Origin: Chloroflexota bacterium
GTDB taxonomy: Bacteria > Chloroflexota > Anaerolineae > J102
Direction of reading: 5' to 3'
Length of the DNA stretch: 40,927 bases
Assembly: GCA_013151415.1 (NCBI GenBank)
Contig: JAADII010000134.1
Location: forward strand, 1-40,927
Positions within the stretch are counted from its first letter, which is position 1. The number at the start of each line of letters is the position of its first letter. Below the pieces are notes generated by a model. The model did not search any database. It saw only the letters and a list, made by a program, of their open reading frames with translations, and had not been told where the DNA came from. A program made the translations under genes and the position numbers. Shown here piece by piece: positions 26,336-34,221 of the stretch.

Positions 26336-26815
26336 TTAGGATTCCACCAGCACCTCCAGGTCGGGCGGCGCGTCCTTGGCAAGCGTGCGCGCGGCGCGTG
26401 TGGCCAGCGCGTCCACCCGCTCGTTTTCCTTGTGCCCCGCGTGGCCCTTCACCCAACGCCAATGCACCTCGTGCGGCTCCATGGCCTTCAGCAGAGCTTG
26501 CCACAAGTCTTGATTCTTGACCCGCTTCTTGTTGGCCGTGCGCCAGCCATTCCGTTGCCAGCGCGCGATCCACTCGGTGATTCCCTTTTTCAGGTACTCA
26601 GAGTCGGTGTGAAGATAAACCTTGCAGGGCTTGTTCAACGCTTCGAGGGCGTGGATGGCCGCGCGGAGCTCCATACGGTTGTTGGTGGTGCGGCTGGCCG
26701 CGCCCACCAACTCCTTTTCGTGTTTGCCATAACGCAACAGCGCGGCCCAGCCGCCCGGTCCGGGGTTGCCCAGGCACGCGCCGTCGGTGAAAATGTCTAC
26801 AGCGGGTCGGTTCAT
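26336..26815 (-). CDS. rnhA: Ribonuclease HI
   Basis: 159 residues, normal RNase HI length. All four DEDD metal ligands are visible: Asp in [18 protein letters not shown], Glu in [17 protein letters not shown], Asp in [13 protein letters not shown], and Asp in [14 protein letters not shown]. The basic region [15 protein letters not shown] also holds the conserved His. It removes RNA from RNA-DNA hybrids. The gene runs opposite to the cspA-slyD operon and ends about 150 bases beyond the shared terminator. No strong ribosome-binding site precedes the ATG. Confidence 0.95.
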   Translation of the reverse strand: MNRPAVDIFTDGACLGNPGPGGWAALLRYGKHEKELVGAASRTTNNRMELRAAIHALEALNKPCKVYLHTDSEYLKKGITEWIARWQRNGWRTANKKRVKNQDLWQALLKAMEPHEVHWRWVKGHAGHKENERVDALATRAARTLAKDAPPDLEVLVES

Positions 26816-26831
26816 TGATATTCGATTGGTT

Positions 26832-26859
26832 TTGCAGTGCAGCCGTGTTGTGATATATT
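26832..26859 (+). promoter_or_regulatory. Candidate promoter of the Phd/PIN toxin-antitoxin operon
   Basis: TTGCAG at 26832-26837, a 16-base spacer and TATATT at 26854-26859. It is followed by the palindrome CATGGCCATG (26877-26886), which overlaps the expected start region and could be an operator for the antitoxin. Confidence 0.45.
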
Positions 26860-26899
26860 GTGACCACAGTTATGACCATGGCCATGCAAGGAGGTTGCC

Positions 26900-27136
26900 A
26901 TGACTCGAACCATCTCTAAAAGTAAACTCAAGGCCAATATGCTGCAAATTTTCCGTGAAATCGAGAAGAGTGGTGAAGAACTGGTAGTGACCGATCGCAA
27001 TCGACCCACCTTACTCATTCGGCCCGTGGAGCAAAAGCGAAGCATGGACGAAGTCTTCGCACCATGGCGAGGCAAGGCCATCGTGTATGAAGACCTCAAC
27101 GCGCCCACAGATGAAGAATGGGAGGCGCTCGAATGA
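26900..27136 (+). CDS. Phd/YefM-like antitoxin
   Basis: 78 residues. MTRTISKSKLKANMLQIFRE and IEKSGEELVVTDRNRPTLLI form the N-terminal Phd/YefM fold. The C-terminus (MDEVFAPWRGKAIVYEDLNA and PTDEEWEALE) is an acidic extension, as in toxin-binding tails. AGGAGG sits six bases before the ATG. It overlaps the toxin start by four bases. It would bind the PIN toxin and repress the shared promoter. Confidence 0.88.
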   Translation: MTRTISKSKLKANMLQIFREIEKSGEELVVTDRNRPTLLIRPVEQKRSMDEVFAPWRGKAIVYEDLNAPTDEEWEALE

Positions 27137-27513
27137 TCGTTCTCGACACATCGGCTCTGTTTTTCTGGGCCTTTGATCCCGAAAAACTAACGCCAGCCGC
27201 GCGGCAAGCGATTCAGGAGGCCGATTTGAGAATCGTCAACGCCATTAGCCTGTGGGAACTTGGCTTGAAAGTGCAGAGAAGAAAACTCTACCTGCCCATA
27301 ACTGTGCGGGAGTTCGCCATCCAATTGTCGCGCGTGGAGAGATTGGATATTCGTCCCACGGATATAGACATCTGGTTGCATAGCCTTGATTTGGATTGGG
27401 CGCACCGAGATCCGGCGGATCGGGTGATTGTGGCGAGCGCGGATTTGCTTGGCTGCAAATTGGTCACATCCGACCAACGTATTCGAGGGTTTTATCCTCT
27501 AACCGTTTGGTGA
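27133..27513 (+). CDS. PIN-domain ribonuclease toxin (VapC-like)
   Basis: 126 residues from the ATG at 27133, which overlaps the antitoxin stop (ATGA). Start codons five codons earlier lie inside the antitoxin gene. Active-site acidic residues are in MIVLDTSALFFW, AISLWELGLK, HRDPADRVIVASA and LVTSDQRIRGF, the PIN-domain order. The likely activity is Mg2+-dependent cleavage of tRNA or rRNA. Pairing of a PIN toxin with a Phd-type rather than AbrB-type antitoxin is a known variant. Confidence 0.9.
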   Translation: MIVLDTSALFFWAFDPEKLTPAARQAIQEADLRIVNAISLWELGLKVQRRKLYLPITVREFAIQLSRVERLDIRPTDIDIWLHSLDLDWAHRDPADRVIVASADLLGCKLVTSDQRIRGFYPLTVW

Positions 27514-27568
27514 ATGCAACAAATTCGAACACAAGAAAACCCAGCGCTCAATTGTCGATTTCCGTCAC

Positions 27569-29032
27569 CTATTTTGTGGCGCGGTGGGCTGGGGGCGTGC
27601 GGGTGAGGATGGGCCGACGGGCCGCGCGCACCTCATCCAGCCGGCGCACGGGCGCGAGGTGGGGCGCAGTGTGAAGCAGGTCGGGATCGGTGCGCGCCTC
27701 CTCGGCGATGCGCGTCAGAGCCTCGATGAACGCGTCCAATGTCTCTTTCGACTCGGTCTCGGTCGGCTCGATCATCAAGGCTTCATGGACGATAAGCGGG
27801 AAATACATGGTGGGCGGATGGAAACCGTAATCGATGAGGCGTTTGGCCACATCCAGGGCGTGCACGCCGGCCGCGCCCGAAATCTTGCCCTGAGCCACGA
27901 ACTCATGCATGCAGGTGCGGTGGCCGTAGGGGATGGGGTAATCTCCGCGCGCTTGTAGCCGGGCCTGCATGTAATTGGCGTTGAGCACCGCGTCCTCGCT
28001 CACGCGGCGCAGTCCCTCCGCGCCGTGCATGCGAATATAAGTGTAGGCGCGCACGATCACGCCGAAATTGCCGTGGAAACTGCGCACGCGGCCGATGCTC
28101 TGTTCGGGCCATTTCCAGATATATTCGCCGTTCTCGTCCACATCCACAATGGGGCCGGGCAGGAAAGGCGCGAGTTCGGCCGTCACGCCAACCGGGCCGG
28201 ACCCAGGCCCGCCGCCGCCATGAGGCGTGCTAAAGGTTTTGTGGAGATTGAAATGCATGACATCGATGCCCAGGTCGCCGGGTCGCACAATGCCCATGAT
28301 CGCGTTGAGATTGGCTCCGTCGCCATACACCAGACCTCCGGCTTGGTGCACCAGCTCGCAAATCTCAACGATATGCTGCTCGAACAGGCCCAACGTGCTG
28401 GGGTTGGTGATCATGAGGCCCACCAAGTCGTCGTCCAATTCCCGTTTGAGCGCCTCGAGATCGACGTTGCCGTTCTTGTCGCTGGGCAGCTCGACCACGC
28501 GCAGGCCGCTCATGGTGGTGGTGGCCGGGTTGGTGCCGTGGGCCGAGTCGGGTACGAGAATCTTGGTGCGATGACCCTGGCCGCGGGCGATTTGCGCTTT
28601 GCGCATGATGAGCACGCCGGTCAACTCGCCGTGCGCGCCGGCCGAGGGCTGCAATGTGACCGCGTCGAAGCCCGCGATTTCGGCCAGCATGGCTTGCAGC
28701 TCATACATAAGCTGCATCGCGCCTTGCACGGTGGCGGGGTCTTGCAAGGGATGGAGGTTGACAAAGCCGGGCAAGCGCGCCATGCGTTCGTTGACTTTGG
28801 GATTGTATTTCATGGTGCAAGAGCCGAGCGGATAGAAGCCCACGTCCACTGCGTAGTTTTTCTGGCTGAGGTGCACATAATGGCGCACCACGTCGGCTTC
28901 GCTCAGCTCGGGCAAAGGCAATTCCTCGCGCACGAACTCGGCCGGGATGGGCGTCTCGGGCACATCCACATCGGGGACGTCCACGCCATGACGCCCCGGC
29001 TCGCCCAATTCGTAAATGAAAGGCTCGCTCAT
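27569..29032 (-). CDS. gcvPB: Glycine decarboxylase (P-protein) subunit 2
   Basis: 487 residues. The start at 29032 ([16 protein letters not shown]) is fixed by GGAGGTGG upstream and by the ATGA overlap with gcvPA. Core motifs are [55 protein letters not shown] and the PLP lysine in [19 protein letters not shown]. The C-terminal part ([40 protein letters not shown]) is typical. With gcvPA it forms the two-subunit decarboxylase that removes CO2 from glycine and passes the aminomethyl group to the lipoyl arm of GcvH. The tail beyond about residue 460 is a poorly conserved, Arg/Pro-rich extension. Confidence 0.96.
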   Translation of the reverse strand: MSEPFIYELGEPGRHGVDVPDVDVPETPIPAEFVREELPLPELSEADVVRHYVHLSQKNYAVDVGFYPLGSCTMKYNPKVNERMARLPGFVNLHPLQDPATVQGAMQLMYELQAMLAEIAGFDAVTLQPSAGAHGELTGVLIMRKAQIARGQGHRTKILVPDSAHGTNPATTTMSGLRVVELPSDKNGNVDLEALKRELDDDLVGLMITNPSTLGLFEQHIVEICELVHQAGGLVYGDGANLNAIMGIVRPGDLGIDVMHFNLHKTFSTPHGGGGPGSGPVGVTAELAPFLPGPIVDVDENGEYIWKWPEQSIGRVRSFHGNFGVIVRAYTYIRMHGAEGLRRVSEDAVLNANYMQARLQARGDYPIPYGHRTCMHEFVAQGKISGAAGVHALDVAKRLIDYGFHPPTMYFPLIVHEALMIEPTETESKETLDAFIEALTRIAEEARTDPDLLHTAPHLAPVRRLDEVRAARRPILTRTPPAHRATK

Positions 29033-30417
29033 GATCCCACCTCCAATTCCAGGGGAACGCCCGGTTGATTCACTTCGGCCAGCGCCTCCACCAGGTCGTC
29101 GATTTCCTCGCGCGTGTTCATCTCGGTCACGCATATCAGCATGGCGTCGCCCAAATGGGGATAGTCCTGGCTCAGATCATAACCGCCAATAATGCCGTAT
29201 TCGTCCAGCAAAAAGGCGTTGATCTCGGCCACAGGACGGGGACACCGCACCACGAATTCCTTGAAGAAAGGCTTCTCGGCCACGATCTCGTAGCCCTCCA
29301 GTTGGCCGATGCGGTCGGCCGCGTAATGCGCCTTGTGCCAGCACAACTCGGCCACCTTGCGCAGGCCCTGCTTGCCCATCGCGGCCAGATACGCGGCCGC
29401 GGCCAGCGCGTTCAGCGCCTGATTGGTGCAAATGTTGCTGGTGGCTTTGGCGCGGCGGATGTGCTGTTCGCGCGTGCTCAATGTGAGCACATACCCGCGC
29501 TCGCCCTCCGCGTCCACGGTTTCGCCCACCAATCGGCCCGAGCTGCGGCGCACCAAGTTATTGCGAAACGCGAAAAGCCCCAGGTAAGGACCACCAAAAT
29601 TGAGACCATTGCCCAGGCTCTGCGCTTCGGCCGTGACAATGTCGGCCCCATAATGGCCGGGCGGCGTAAACAAGCCCAAGGCAATGGGGTCGGTGGCAAC
29701 CACCAGCAGCGCGCCATGTTCGTGCACCGCGTTAGCCAGGTCTTGCATTTCGTTTGGGGTGTGCAATTGGCCCAAAAAATCGGGGTTTTGCACCACGACC
29801 GCGGCCGTTTCGTTATCACACAATCCTAATAAAGCGCGGAAGTCGTTCTGACCGTCGCTTACGTCACCCACTATGTTTAGCCCCATGCCCTGGGTGTAGG
29901 TTCGGGTCACCTGACGATACATGGGATGGACTGTGGGCGATATCACAATTTTTTTGCGTTTGAGGCGGTGGACATTGATAGCCATGATCACGGCCTCGGC
30001 CACCGCGGTGGCGCCGTCGTAATGCGAGGCGTTGGCCACATCCATGCCCGTCAACGCGGCCGCCATGCTCTGATATTCGAATGTGGCTTGAAGCGTGCCT
30101 TGCGAGATTTCGGGTTGATAAGGCGTGTAAGCCGTATAGAATTCGTTGCGGCTGATGACCATGTCCACGACCGAGGGCGTGAAATGCCGATACGCGCCCG
30201 CGCCCAGGAAGCAGGCGAACTGGTCGAGATTCACGTTCTCCTCGGCCAAAGCCTGAATCTCGCGGATGACCTCCATCTCGGTTAGAGGGGGAGGCAGCTC
30301 GAGCGCGGGGAAGCGGTGTTCGGCCGGGATGTCGTGAAAGAGATCGGCCACATCTTTCACGCCCACCGCGTCCAACATGGCCCGCCGGTCTGCGTCTGTG
30401 TTGGGATTGAATCGCAT
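29029..30417 (-). CDS. gcvPA: Glycine decarboxylase (P-protein) subunit 1
   Basis: 462 residues. [20 protein letters not shown] starts it, followed by the family blocks [60 protein letters not shown] and [12 protein letters not shown], then [20 protein letters not shown]. It is the N-terminal half of the classical single-chain GcvP, complementing gcvPB. The ATG lies two bases after the gcvH stop, with GGAGG inside the last gcvH codons, and the gene ends in an ATGA overlap with gcvPB. This indicates tight co-translation of the three genes. Confidence 0.96.
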   Translation of the reverse strand: MRFNPNTDADRRAMLDAVGVKDVADLFHDIPAEHRFPALELPPPLTEMEVIREIQALAEENVNLDQFACFLGAGAYRHFTPSVVDMVISRNEFYTAYTPYQPEISQGTLQATFEYQSMAAALTGMDVANASHYDGATAVAEAVIMAINVHRLKRKKIVISPTVHPMYRQVTRTYTQGMGLNIVGDVSDGQNDFRALLGLCDNETAAVVVQNPDFLGQLHTPNEMQDLANAVHEHGALLVVATDPIALGLFTPPGHYGADIVTAEAQSLGNGLNFGGPYLGLFAFRNNLVRRSSGRLVGETVDAEGERGYVLTLSTREQHIRRAKATSNICTNQALNALAAAAYLAAMGKQGLRKVAELCWHKAHYAADRIGQLEGYEIVAEKPFFKEFVVRCPRPVAEINAFLLDEYGIIGGYDLSQDYPHLGDAMLICVTEMNTREEIDDLVEALAEVNQPGVPLELEVGS

Positions 30418-30419
30418 GA

Positions 30420-30815
30420 TTAACCCGCCTCCTCCTCGGCGACAAAGGCTTCATAGGCTGCGGCGTCCATGAGCGCGTCCAATTCGGACGGGTCCGAGGG
30501 TTTGATCTTGAAGAACCAGGCGCCATACGGGTCTTCGTTGACGACTTCGGGCGTATCTTCCAGGGTTTCGTTCACCGCGACGACCTCACCCGAAACCGGC
30601 GCCATCACATCCTCGGCCGCTTTCACCGATTCGACCGTGGCCACGGCTTCGCCCGCGCTCACGGTCGCGCCCACTTCGGGCAATTCCACATAAACCACAT
30701 CGGAAAGCAAGTCCTGGGCGTAGTCGCTGATGCCGACCACCACGACATCGCCCTCCAACCGCGCCCATTCGTGCGATTTTGCATAGCGTGCGGATTCATC
30801 GTATTTGTAACTCAT
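30420..30815 (-). CDS. gcvH: Glycine cleavage system H protein
   Basis: 131 residues from the ATG at 30815 ([20 protein letters not shown]). AAGGAG precedes it by eight bases. Codons further upstream are translated repeat ([12 protein letters not shown]) and are rejected. The lipoyl-attachment lysine is in [19 protein letters not shown]. It carries the aminomethyl intermediate between GcvP and GcvT and hands the reduced lipoyl to Lpd. Apart from the repeat island upstream, it is contiguous with gcvPA. Confidence 0.96.
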   Translation of the reverse strand: MSYKYDESARYAKSHEWARLEGDVVVVGISDYAQDLLSDVVYVELPEVGATVSAGEAVATVESVKAAEDVMAPVSGEVVAVNETLEDTPEVVNEDPYGAWFFKIKPSDPSELDALMDAAAYEAFVAEEEAG

Positions 30816-30829
30816 GGTTCTCGCTCCTT

Positions 30830-30890
30830 GTTGGGGATTGGGTGCTGGATACTGGGTATTGGGTATTGGATATTGGGTATTGGATACTGA
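30830..30890. repeat. Word repeat family A, copy 4 (one arm only)
   Basis: GTTGGGGATTGGGTGCTGG followed by ATACTGGGTATTGGGTATTG words. It is the reverse complement of the right arm of the copies at 5171 and 14719, including the CAGCACCCAATC end, but no left arm is present. A family B element follows directly. Confidence 0.75.
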
Positions 30891-30899
30891 GGGGTGACG

Positions 30900-30969
30900 A
30901 TGGGACAATGGACGATAAGACGATTAGCGAGGCGTTCATGGTCCCATCGTTTATCGTCCTATCGTCCGA
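30900..30969. repeat. Word repeat family B, copy 3
   Basis: ATGGGACAATGGACGATAAG is the left arm and CATCGTTTATCGTCCTATCG the right. The core GATTAGCGAGGCGTTCATGG and adjacent GTCCCATCG match, in reverse complement, the CGATGGGACCATGAA in copy 6 at 38583. It is wedged between copy 4 of family A and copy 2 of family C in the gcvT-gcvH gap. Confidence 0.75.
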
Positions 30970-30982
30970 CTTGCAAACCAAC

Positions 30983-31147
30983 CCGACGGCGGGCGGACCC
31001 GCTTCGATACGGATGAAAATCGCTTGCGCCGACCAACGTAGACCAAAGTAGACCAAGATAGACGACGGGCCTATTGGTCTATGTTTGTCCTATGGTCTAT
31101 GTTGGTCTGGCCGCTCATTACGACATGACTTGTCCGACCGACCTCGG
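30983..31147. repeat. Dispersed repeat family C, copy 2
   Basis: It contains the same TAGACCA/TGGTCTA palindrome and the same 120-base ungapped core (30999-31118 against 4471-4590) as copy 1. The translated reading MVYFGLRWSAQAIFIRI on the minus strand is shared between the two copies, which is how the similarity first shows. It lies immediately downstream of gcvT. Confidence 0.8.
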
Positions 31148-31197
31148 GTCTTTGGAGTGTTTACAAAGCAGATCGTCCGGTCTCGGAATGCATTCCG

Positions 31198-32310
31198 TCA
31201 AGCGTCGGCTCGACGATAGGCCGGAACATAGAACGGCCGCCTGACCACTTTGGCCTTGCGCGATTTGCCGCGGATAATGACATCGACCTCGGTTCCCAGG
31301 CGATTGTAAGGACGGTTGACATAGGCCAGAGCCAGGAATTTGCCCAGGGTGGGGGATTTCATGCCGGTGGTGACCCAACCGATGGTCTCGCCCTCGGCCT
31401 GCACCGGATAATGCTCACGCGGGACGCCTCGCTCCACCATTTCCAGGCCCACCAGCAGCCGCGGGGTCTTCTCCAGTTTGTGCTTGAGCACGGCCTCGCG
31501 GCCCACCCAGGGGCCTTTGTCCCAGTCGCAAACCCAGCTCAACCGAGCCTCAACAGGGTTCAGTTGGGCGGTGATTTCGTGGCCATAGAGGGGCAGGCAT
31601 GCTTCGAAGCGCAACGAATCGCGCGCGGCCAGACCACAAGCCAGCAAACCGTCCTCCTTGCCCGCCTCCAGCAACGATTCCCACATGGCGATGGCCGATT
31701 CCGCGGGGAAGAACAGCTCGTAGCCATATTCGCCCGTGTAGCCCGTCGCGCCGATCAGGGTCTCGATGCCGGCCACCTGGCCCCGCGCGGCCGTGTGAAA
31801 GGCCACTTGATCGAGATCGATGTCGGTGAGTTTTTGCAACACGGTTTGGGCCTTGGGGCCTTGCAACGCTAACATGCATGTGGGATCGGACTCGTCGATG
31901 ATGTCGCAATCGAAGCCCGCGGCCAGGGTGTCGAGCCAGAAAAGGTCTTTTTCGCGATTGGCAGCGTTCACCACCACATACCACGCATCGGGCAGGCGGT
32001 AGATGAAAATGTCATCCACGAACGTCCCGTCCTCGTAACACAAATAGCTGTATTCTGCGTCCCACACCTTCATCTTCCCAAGGTCTCGCGGCTGCACATA
32101 TTGCAAAAACGCGTCGGCGTCCGGCCCCACGATGCGAAACTGGCCCATATGGTCGATGTCGAACAATCCCGCGGCCTCGCGCACGGCATGATGCTCCGCG
32201 GTCGGCCCGGTGGGATATTGCACGGGCAATTCGTAACCTGCAAAGGGAACCATGCGGCCGCCCATAGCCACATGCACGGCGTACAACGGCGTACGTTTGA
32301 GGTTTGTCAT
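31198..32310 (-). CDS. gcvT: Aminomethyltransferase (glycine cleavage T protein)
   Basis: 370 residues from the ATG at 32310. AGGTG lies about eight bases before it; a GTG four codons earlier is possible. TPLYAVHVAMGGRMVPFAGY and ELPVQYPTG start the folate-binding domain, with GLFDIDHMGQFRIVGPDAD after it. ATGYTGEYGYELFFP holds the folate-contacting Glu. ACGLAARDSLRFEACLPLYG is the characteristic T-protein motif, and KGPWVGREAVLKHKLEKTPR begins the C-terminal beta-barrel. It transfers the methylene group from GcvH to tetrahydrofolate with release of ammonia. It is first in the operon, behind the glycine riboswitch. Confidence 0.96.
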   Translation of the reverse strand: MTNLKRTPLYAVHVAMGGRMVPFAGYELPVQYPTGPTAEHHAVREAAGLFDIDHMGQFRIVGPDADAFLQYVQPRDLGKMKVWDAEYSYLCYEDGTFVDDIFIYRLPDAWYVVVNAANREKDLFWLDTLAAGFDCDIIDESDPTCMLALQGPKAQTVLQKLTDIDLDQVAFHTAARGQVAGIETLIGATGYTGEYGYELFFPAESAIAMWESLLEAGKEDGLLACGLAARDSLRFEACLPLYGHEITAQLNPVEARLSWVCDWDKGPWVGREAVLKHKLEKTPRLLVGLEMVERGVPREHYPVQAEGETIGWVTTGMKSPTLGKFLALAYVNRPYNRLGTEVDVIIRGKSRKAKVVRRPFYVPAYRRADA

Positions 32311-32351
32311 TGTGGTTGTCACCTAAGATTGAGAAGTCGGGTGATGCACGA

Positions 32352-32398
32352 GCAAAAAGAAAAAGCCTGGACGTCATAATTGAGCGTCCGGGCTTTTC
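32352..32398 (-). terminator. Expression-platform terminator of the glycine riboswitch
   Basis: The stem AAAAGCCTGGACG (32361-32373) with CGTCCGGGCTTTT (32385-32397), one mismatch, is followed on the minus strand by TTTCTTTTTGC. It sits between the second aptamer and the gcvT ATG, so it is likely formed when glycine is low and disrupted when the aptamers bind. Confidence 0.85.
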
Positions 32399-32597
32399 TC
32401 TGTCCTGGCGCCTGAGAGTTTGGCGAACGAGTCGGGTCAACTCGTTCGCTTACCCCGTCGGCGGGAGCGCGAGGCTCCGCTCTCCAGAGATCTGTCGGCG
32501 CACGATCCTTTTGCCTGAGAGATTGGCGGCCGCCTCCGGTCGGAGACCGCTTGCCCCTTCGGCGATCCGCTCGAGGCGGATTCTCTCTCGCACGCGT
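32399..32597 (-). promoter_or_regulatory. Tandem glycine riboswitch upstream of gcvT
   Basis: Two consecutive type-II-like glycine aptamers on the minus strand. The first transcribed lies at about 32491-32597 and the second at about 32399-32490. Each ends with the conserved CTCTCAGG (positions 32411-32418 and 32514-32521 read as CCTGAGAG on the plus strand). The CGCCGAAGGGGCAAGC and CGCCGACGGGGTAAGC loops and the P1/P3a-like GC stems are present. The order aptamer-aptamer-terminator-gcvT matches glycine-activated gcv operons. Confidence 0.95.
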
Positions 32598-32627
32598 CAA
32601 CCAGGGGGATATGGAATTATCGCCTAT

Positions 32628-32656
32628 AGTTTACTCGACCGATAGAATTTCGTCAA
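32628..32656 (-). promoter_or_regulatory. Promoter of the gcv operon
   Basis: On the minus strand, TTGACG (plus-strand 32651-32656), a 17-base spacer and TAAACT (32628-32633) fit a sigma-70-type promoter whose start would fall some 20 bases ahead of the first aptamer. GATAAT just downstream is an alternative -10. Confidence 0.6.
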
Positions 32657-32736
32657 TATCCAGTGATAATACTGGCTTCACTGAAAAAAAGTTCACCGCC
32701 GAGCAGGCGGAGGACGCAGAGAGGAAAATACTGTAG

Positions 32737-32808
32737 TTCGATAGGACGATGGGGGCTCAGGCGCATGGATGGTCTCATCGTCTATCGTCCCGTCGTCCCT
32801 TTCATCGG
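32737..32808. repeat. Word repeat family B, copy 4
   Basis: GTTCGATAGGACGATGGGGG is the left arm with the start of the core. CTCAGGCGCATGGATGGTCT is the core. ATCGTCTATCGTCCCGTCG is the right arm. The core closely matches the reverse complement of copy 1 (GGGGGCTCAGGC ... ATGGTCTCATCG). A run resembling a further word family (CCGAGCAGGCGGAGGACGCA) lies just upstream at 32698-32717. The element lies between the acyl-CoA dehydrogenase stop and the gcv promoter. Confidence 0.78.
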
Positions 32809-32869
32809 TATCGGCGGCTGGTCGCATGGTCTTTTCTGAAAATAGGCGATAGAAGATAAGCGGTTTTCT

Positions 32870-34009
32870 CTACCGCAATAGTTCCCGCGCGACGCCGAGG
32901 CGCTGGATTTCGACCGTGCCGCCGCCCAGGGTGAACATGCGCGCGTCGCGCAGCAGGCGCTCGACCGGATAACGACGACTATAGCCATTGCCGCCGAAGA
33001 CCTGAAGCGCGCTGTTGGTGATGGCGATGGCGGCCTCGGCCGCGAATGTCTTGGCCACGCTGGTTTCGTAGCGCAAAGGCGGATCGCCGCTCTGGATGGC
33101 GCGATAGCAGAGCAGCCGCGCCGCGTCGCGCAAGATGGCCATGTCGGCCAACCGAAACTGGATGGCCTGGAAATCCGCGATGGGGCGGTCGAACTGATGC
33201 CGCGTCTTGGCGTAGGCGATGGCGGCCTCGAGCGCGGCCGTGGCAATGCCCGTGGCCACCATGGCCGCGCCCACGCGCTGGCCGTTGTACGCGCGCATGA
33301 GCTTGCCAAAACTCCCCGGCCCGGCCGGCAACAAAATCTGCTCGGCCGCGACCGGCGCATCTTTGAACATAATCTCGGCCTCGCGAATCCCGCGCAGGCC
33401 CAGGGTCGGCTCGCGCGGGCCGTCCTCCACGCCCGGACTATCGGCCGGAACCAGCGCGCAGCCCACGCCATTCTTTCCGGGAATGTCGCCGAAGCGGGTG
33501 AAGACCACATAAAGCTCCCGCTCGCCCGCGCCCGTGATCCAGCGTTTGTGGCCGTTGAGCCGGTAACCCCCGCGTCCGTCCGGGGTCAACGTCGTTTCCA
33601 TGAGATTGGCGTCGCTTCCGTGCTCCGGCTCGGTGATGCAGATGCTGGTCAACGTCTCCCCGCGCGCGATTTTGGGCAGCCAGGCCCGTTTTTGCGCCTC
33701 GGTCCCATAGTGCAAAATCATGCCCGTAGGCCCGAAATTGTGATCCACCACCAGCCGCCCGCTGACGCCGCAGCTCTCGGCCACGGCCTCCACGGCCAGC
33801 AGCGCGTCCAACGGCGAACGGCCATGACCGCCATAAGCTTTGGGAATGGTCAGGCCAAAGAGACCGAAATCGGCCAGCTTTTGAATGTGTTCGCGCGGGA
33901 CGCGTTCGGTCTCATCCCAGCGCGTGGCATAGGGCGCGACCTCGGCCCGGGCGAACTCCCGCACATGCTCTTGCCAAGAGCGTTCTTCCGCTGAAAGGTT
34001 CATATCCAT
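32870..34009 (-). CDS. Acyl-CoA dehydrogenase-family flavoprotein lacking the canonical catalytic Glu
   Basis: 379 residues, full ACAD length, all three domains. ICITEPEHGSDANLMETTLT and KRWITGAGERELYVVFTRFG are the FAD/substrate-site blocks, and LQVFGGNGYSRRYPVERLLR the conserved C-terminal helix. Where most ACADs have the catalytic Glu (the EGT motif) this one reads FTLGGGTVEIQ. At the alternative Glu site of the isovaleryl-CoA group it has Gln (YNGQRVGA, Gln244). Arg85 lies in VSGRLVVDHN. From memory, 3-sulfinopropanoyl-CoA desulfinase (the Acd of Advenella strain DPN7) combines an Arg near 84 with a Gln near 246, so a C-S-cleaving or other non-dehydrogenating role is possible. It is the last gene before the gcv riboswitch. 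Confidence 0.8.
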   Translation of the reverse strand: MDMNLSAEERSWQEHVREFARAEVAPYATRWDETERVPREHIQKLADFGLFGLTIPKAYGGHGRSPLDALLAVEAVAESCGVSGRLVVDHNFGPTGMILHYGTEAQKRAWLPKIARGETLTSICITEPEHGSDANLMETTLTPDGRGGYRLNGHKRWITGAGERELYVVFTRFGDIPGKNGVGCALVPADSPGVEDGPREPTLGLRGIREAEIMFKDAPVAAEQILLPAGPGSFGKLMRAYNGQRVGAAMVATGIATAALEAAIAYAKTRHQFDRPIADFQAIQFRLADMAILRDAARLLCYRAIQSGDPPLRYETSVAKTFAAEAAIAITNSALQVFGGNGYSRRYPVERLLRDARMFTLGGGTVEIQRLGVARELLR

Positions 34010-34221
34010 ATTGACACGCGTGAGTTTCTAAATCGACGGAGAATGAGAGAAGTGGAGGGCGAACGCATCATATCATGAGGCCAGAAGCACGGCAAAGAGC
34101 GAGTTCCGGCTCCATGGCCATTTAGGCGAATCGCACTTCCGAAGTGCGACTCACCTTTTCACTAAACCTCTTTATTTCTTCTCCGCGTTGAACCTTTTTT
34201 CAGGCACCCCAATACGTGAGT
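34010..34221. other. Intergenic region with an 18-base inverted repeat
   Basis: The gap between the dppF-like stop and the acyl-CoA dehydrogenase start. It holds a perfect 9-bp inverted repeat with a one-base centre at 34131-34149 (TCGCACTTC C GAAGTGCGA). With one mismatch it extends to 34128-34152. No T-run follows on the minus strand, so a terminator is doubtful; it could be an operator. The rest shows nothing I can name. Confidence 0.5.

Noticed and set aside
26900-27513. A new defence island around the Phd/PIN pair
   Set aside because: It is a single ordinary toxin-antitoxin pair between housekeeping genes, with no nuclease, helicase or other defence gene nearby.
28025-29068. Long open frame on the plus strand opposite gcvPB
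   Set aside because: It is the antisense shadow of a strongly conserved gene (codon-position GC effect); its translation has no recognisable motif. Similar shadows opposite dppD, glnA and the secreted protein were rejected too.
30816-30908. N-terminal extension of GcvH
   Set aside because: It translates family A words ([12 protein letters not shown]); the ATG at 30815 has a good ribosome-binding site and gives the normal GcvH length.
34128-34152. Terminator for the dpp operon
   Set aside because: The hairpin is perfect but no T-run follows on the minus strand; kept only as an inverted repeat of unknown role.
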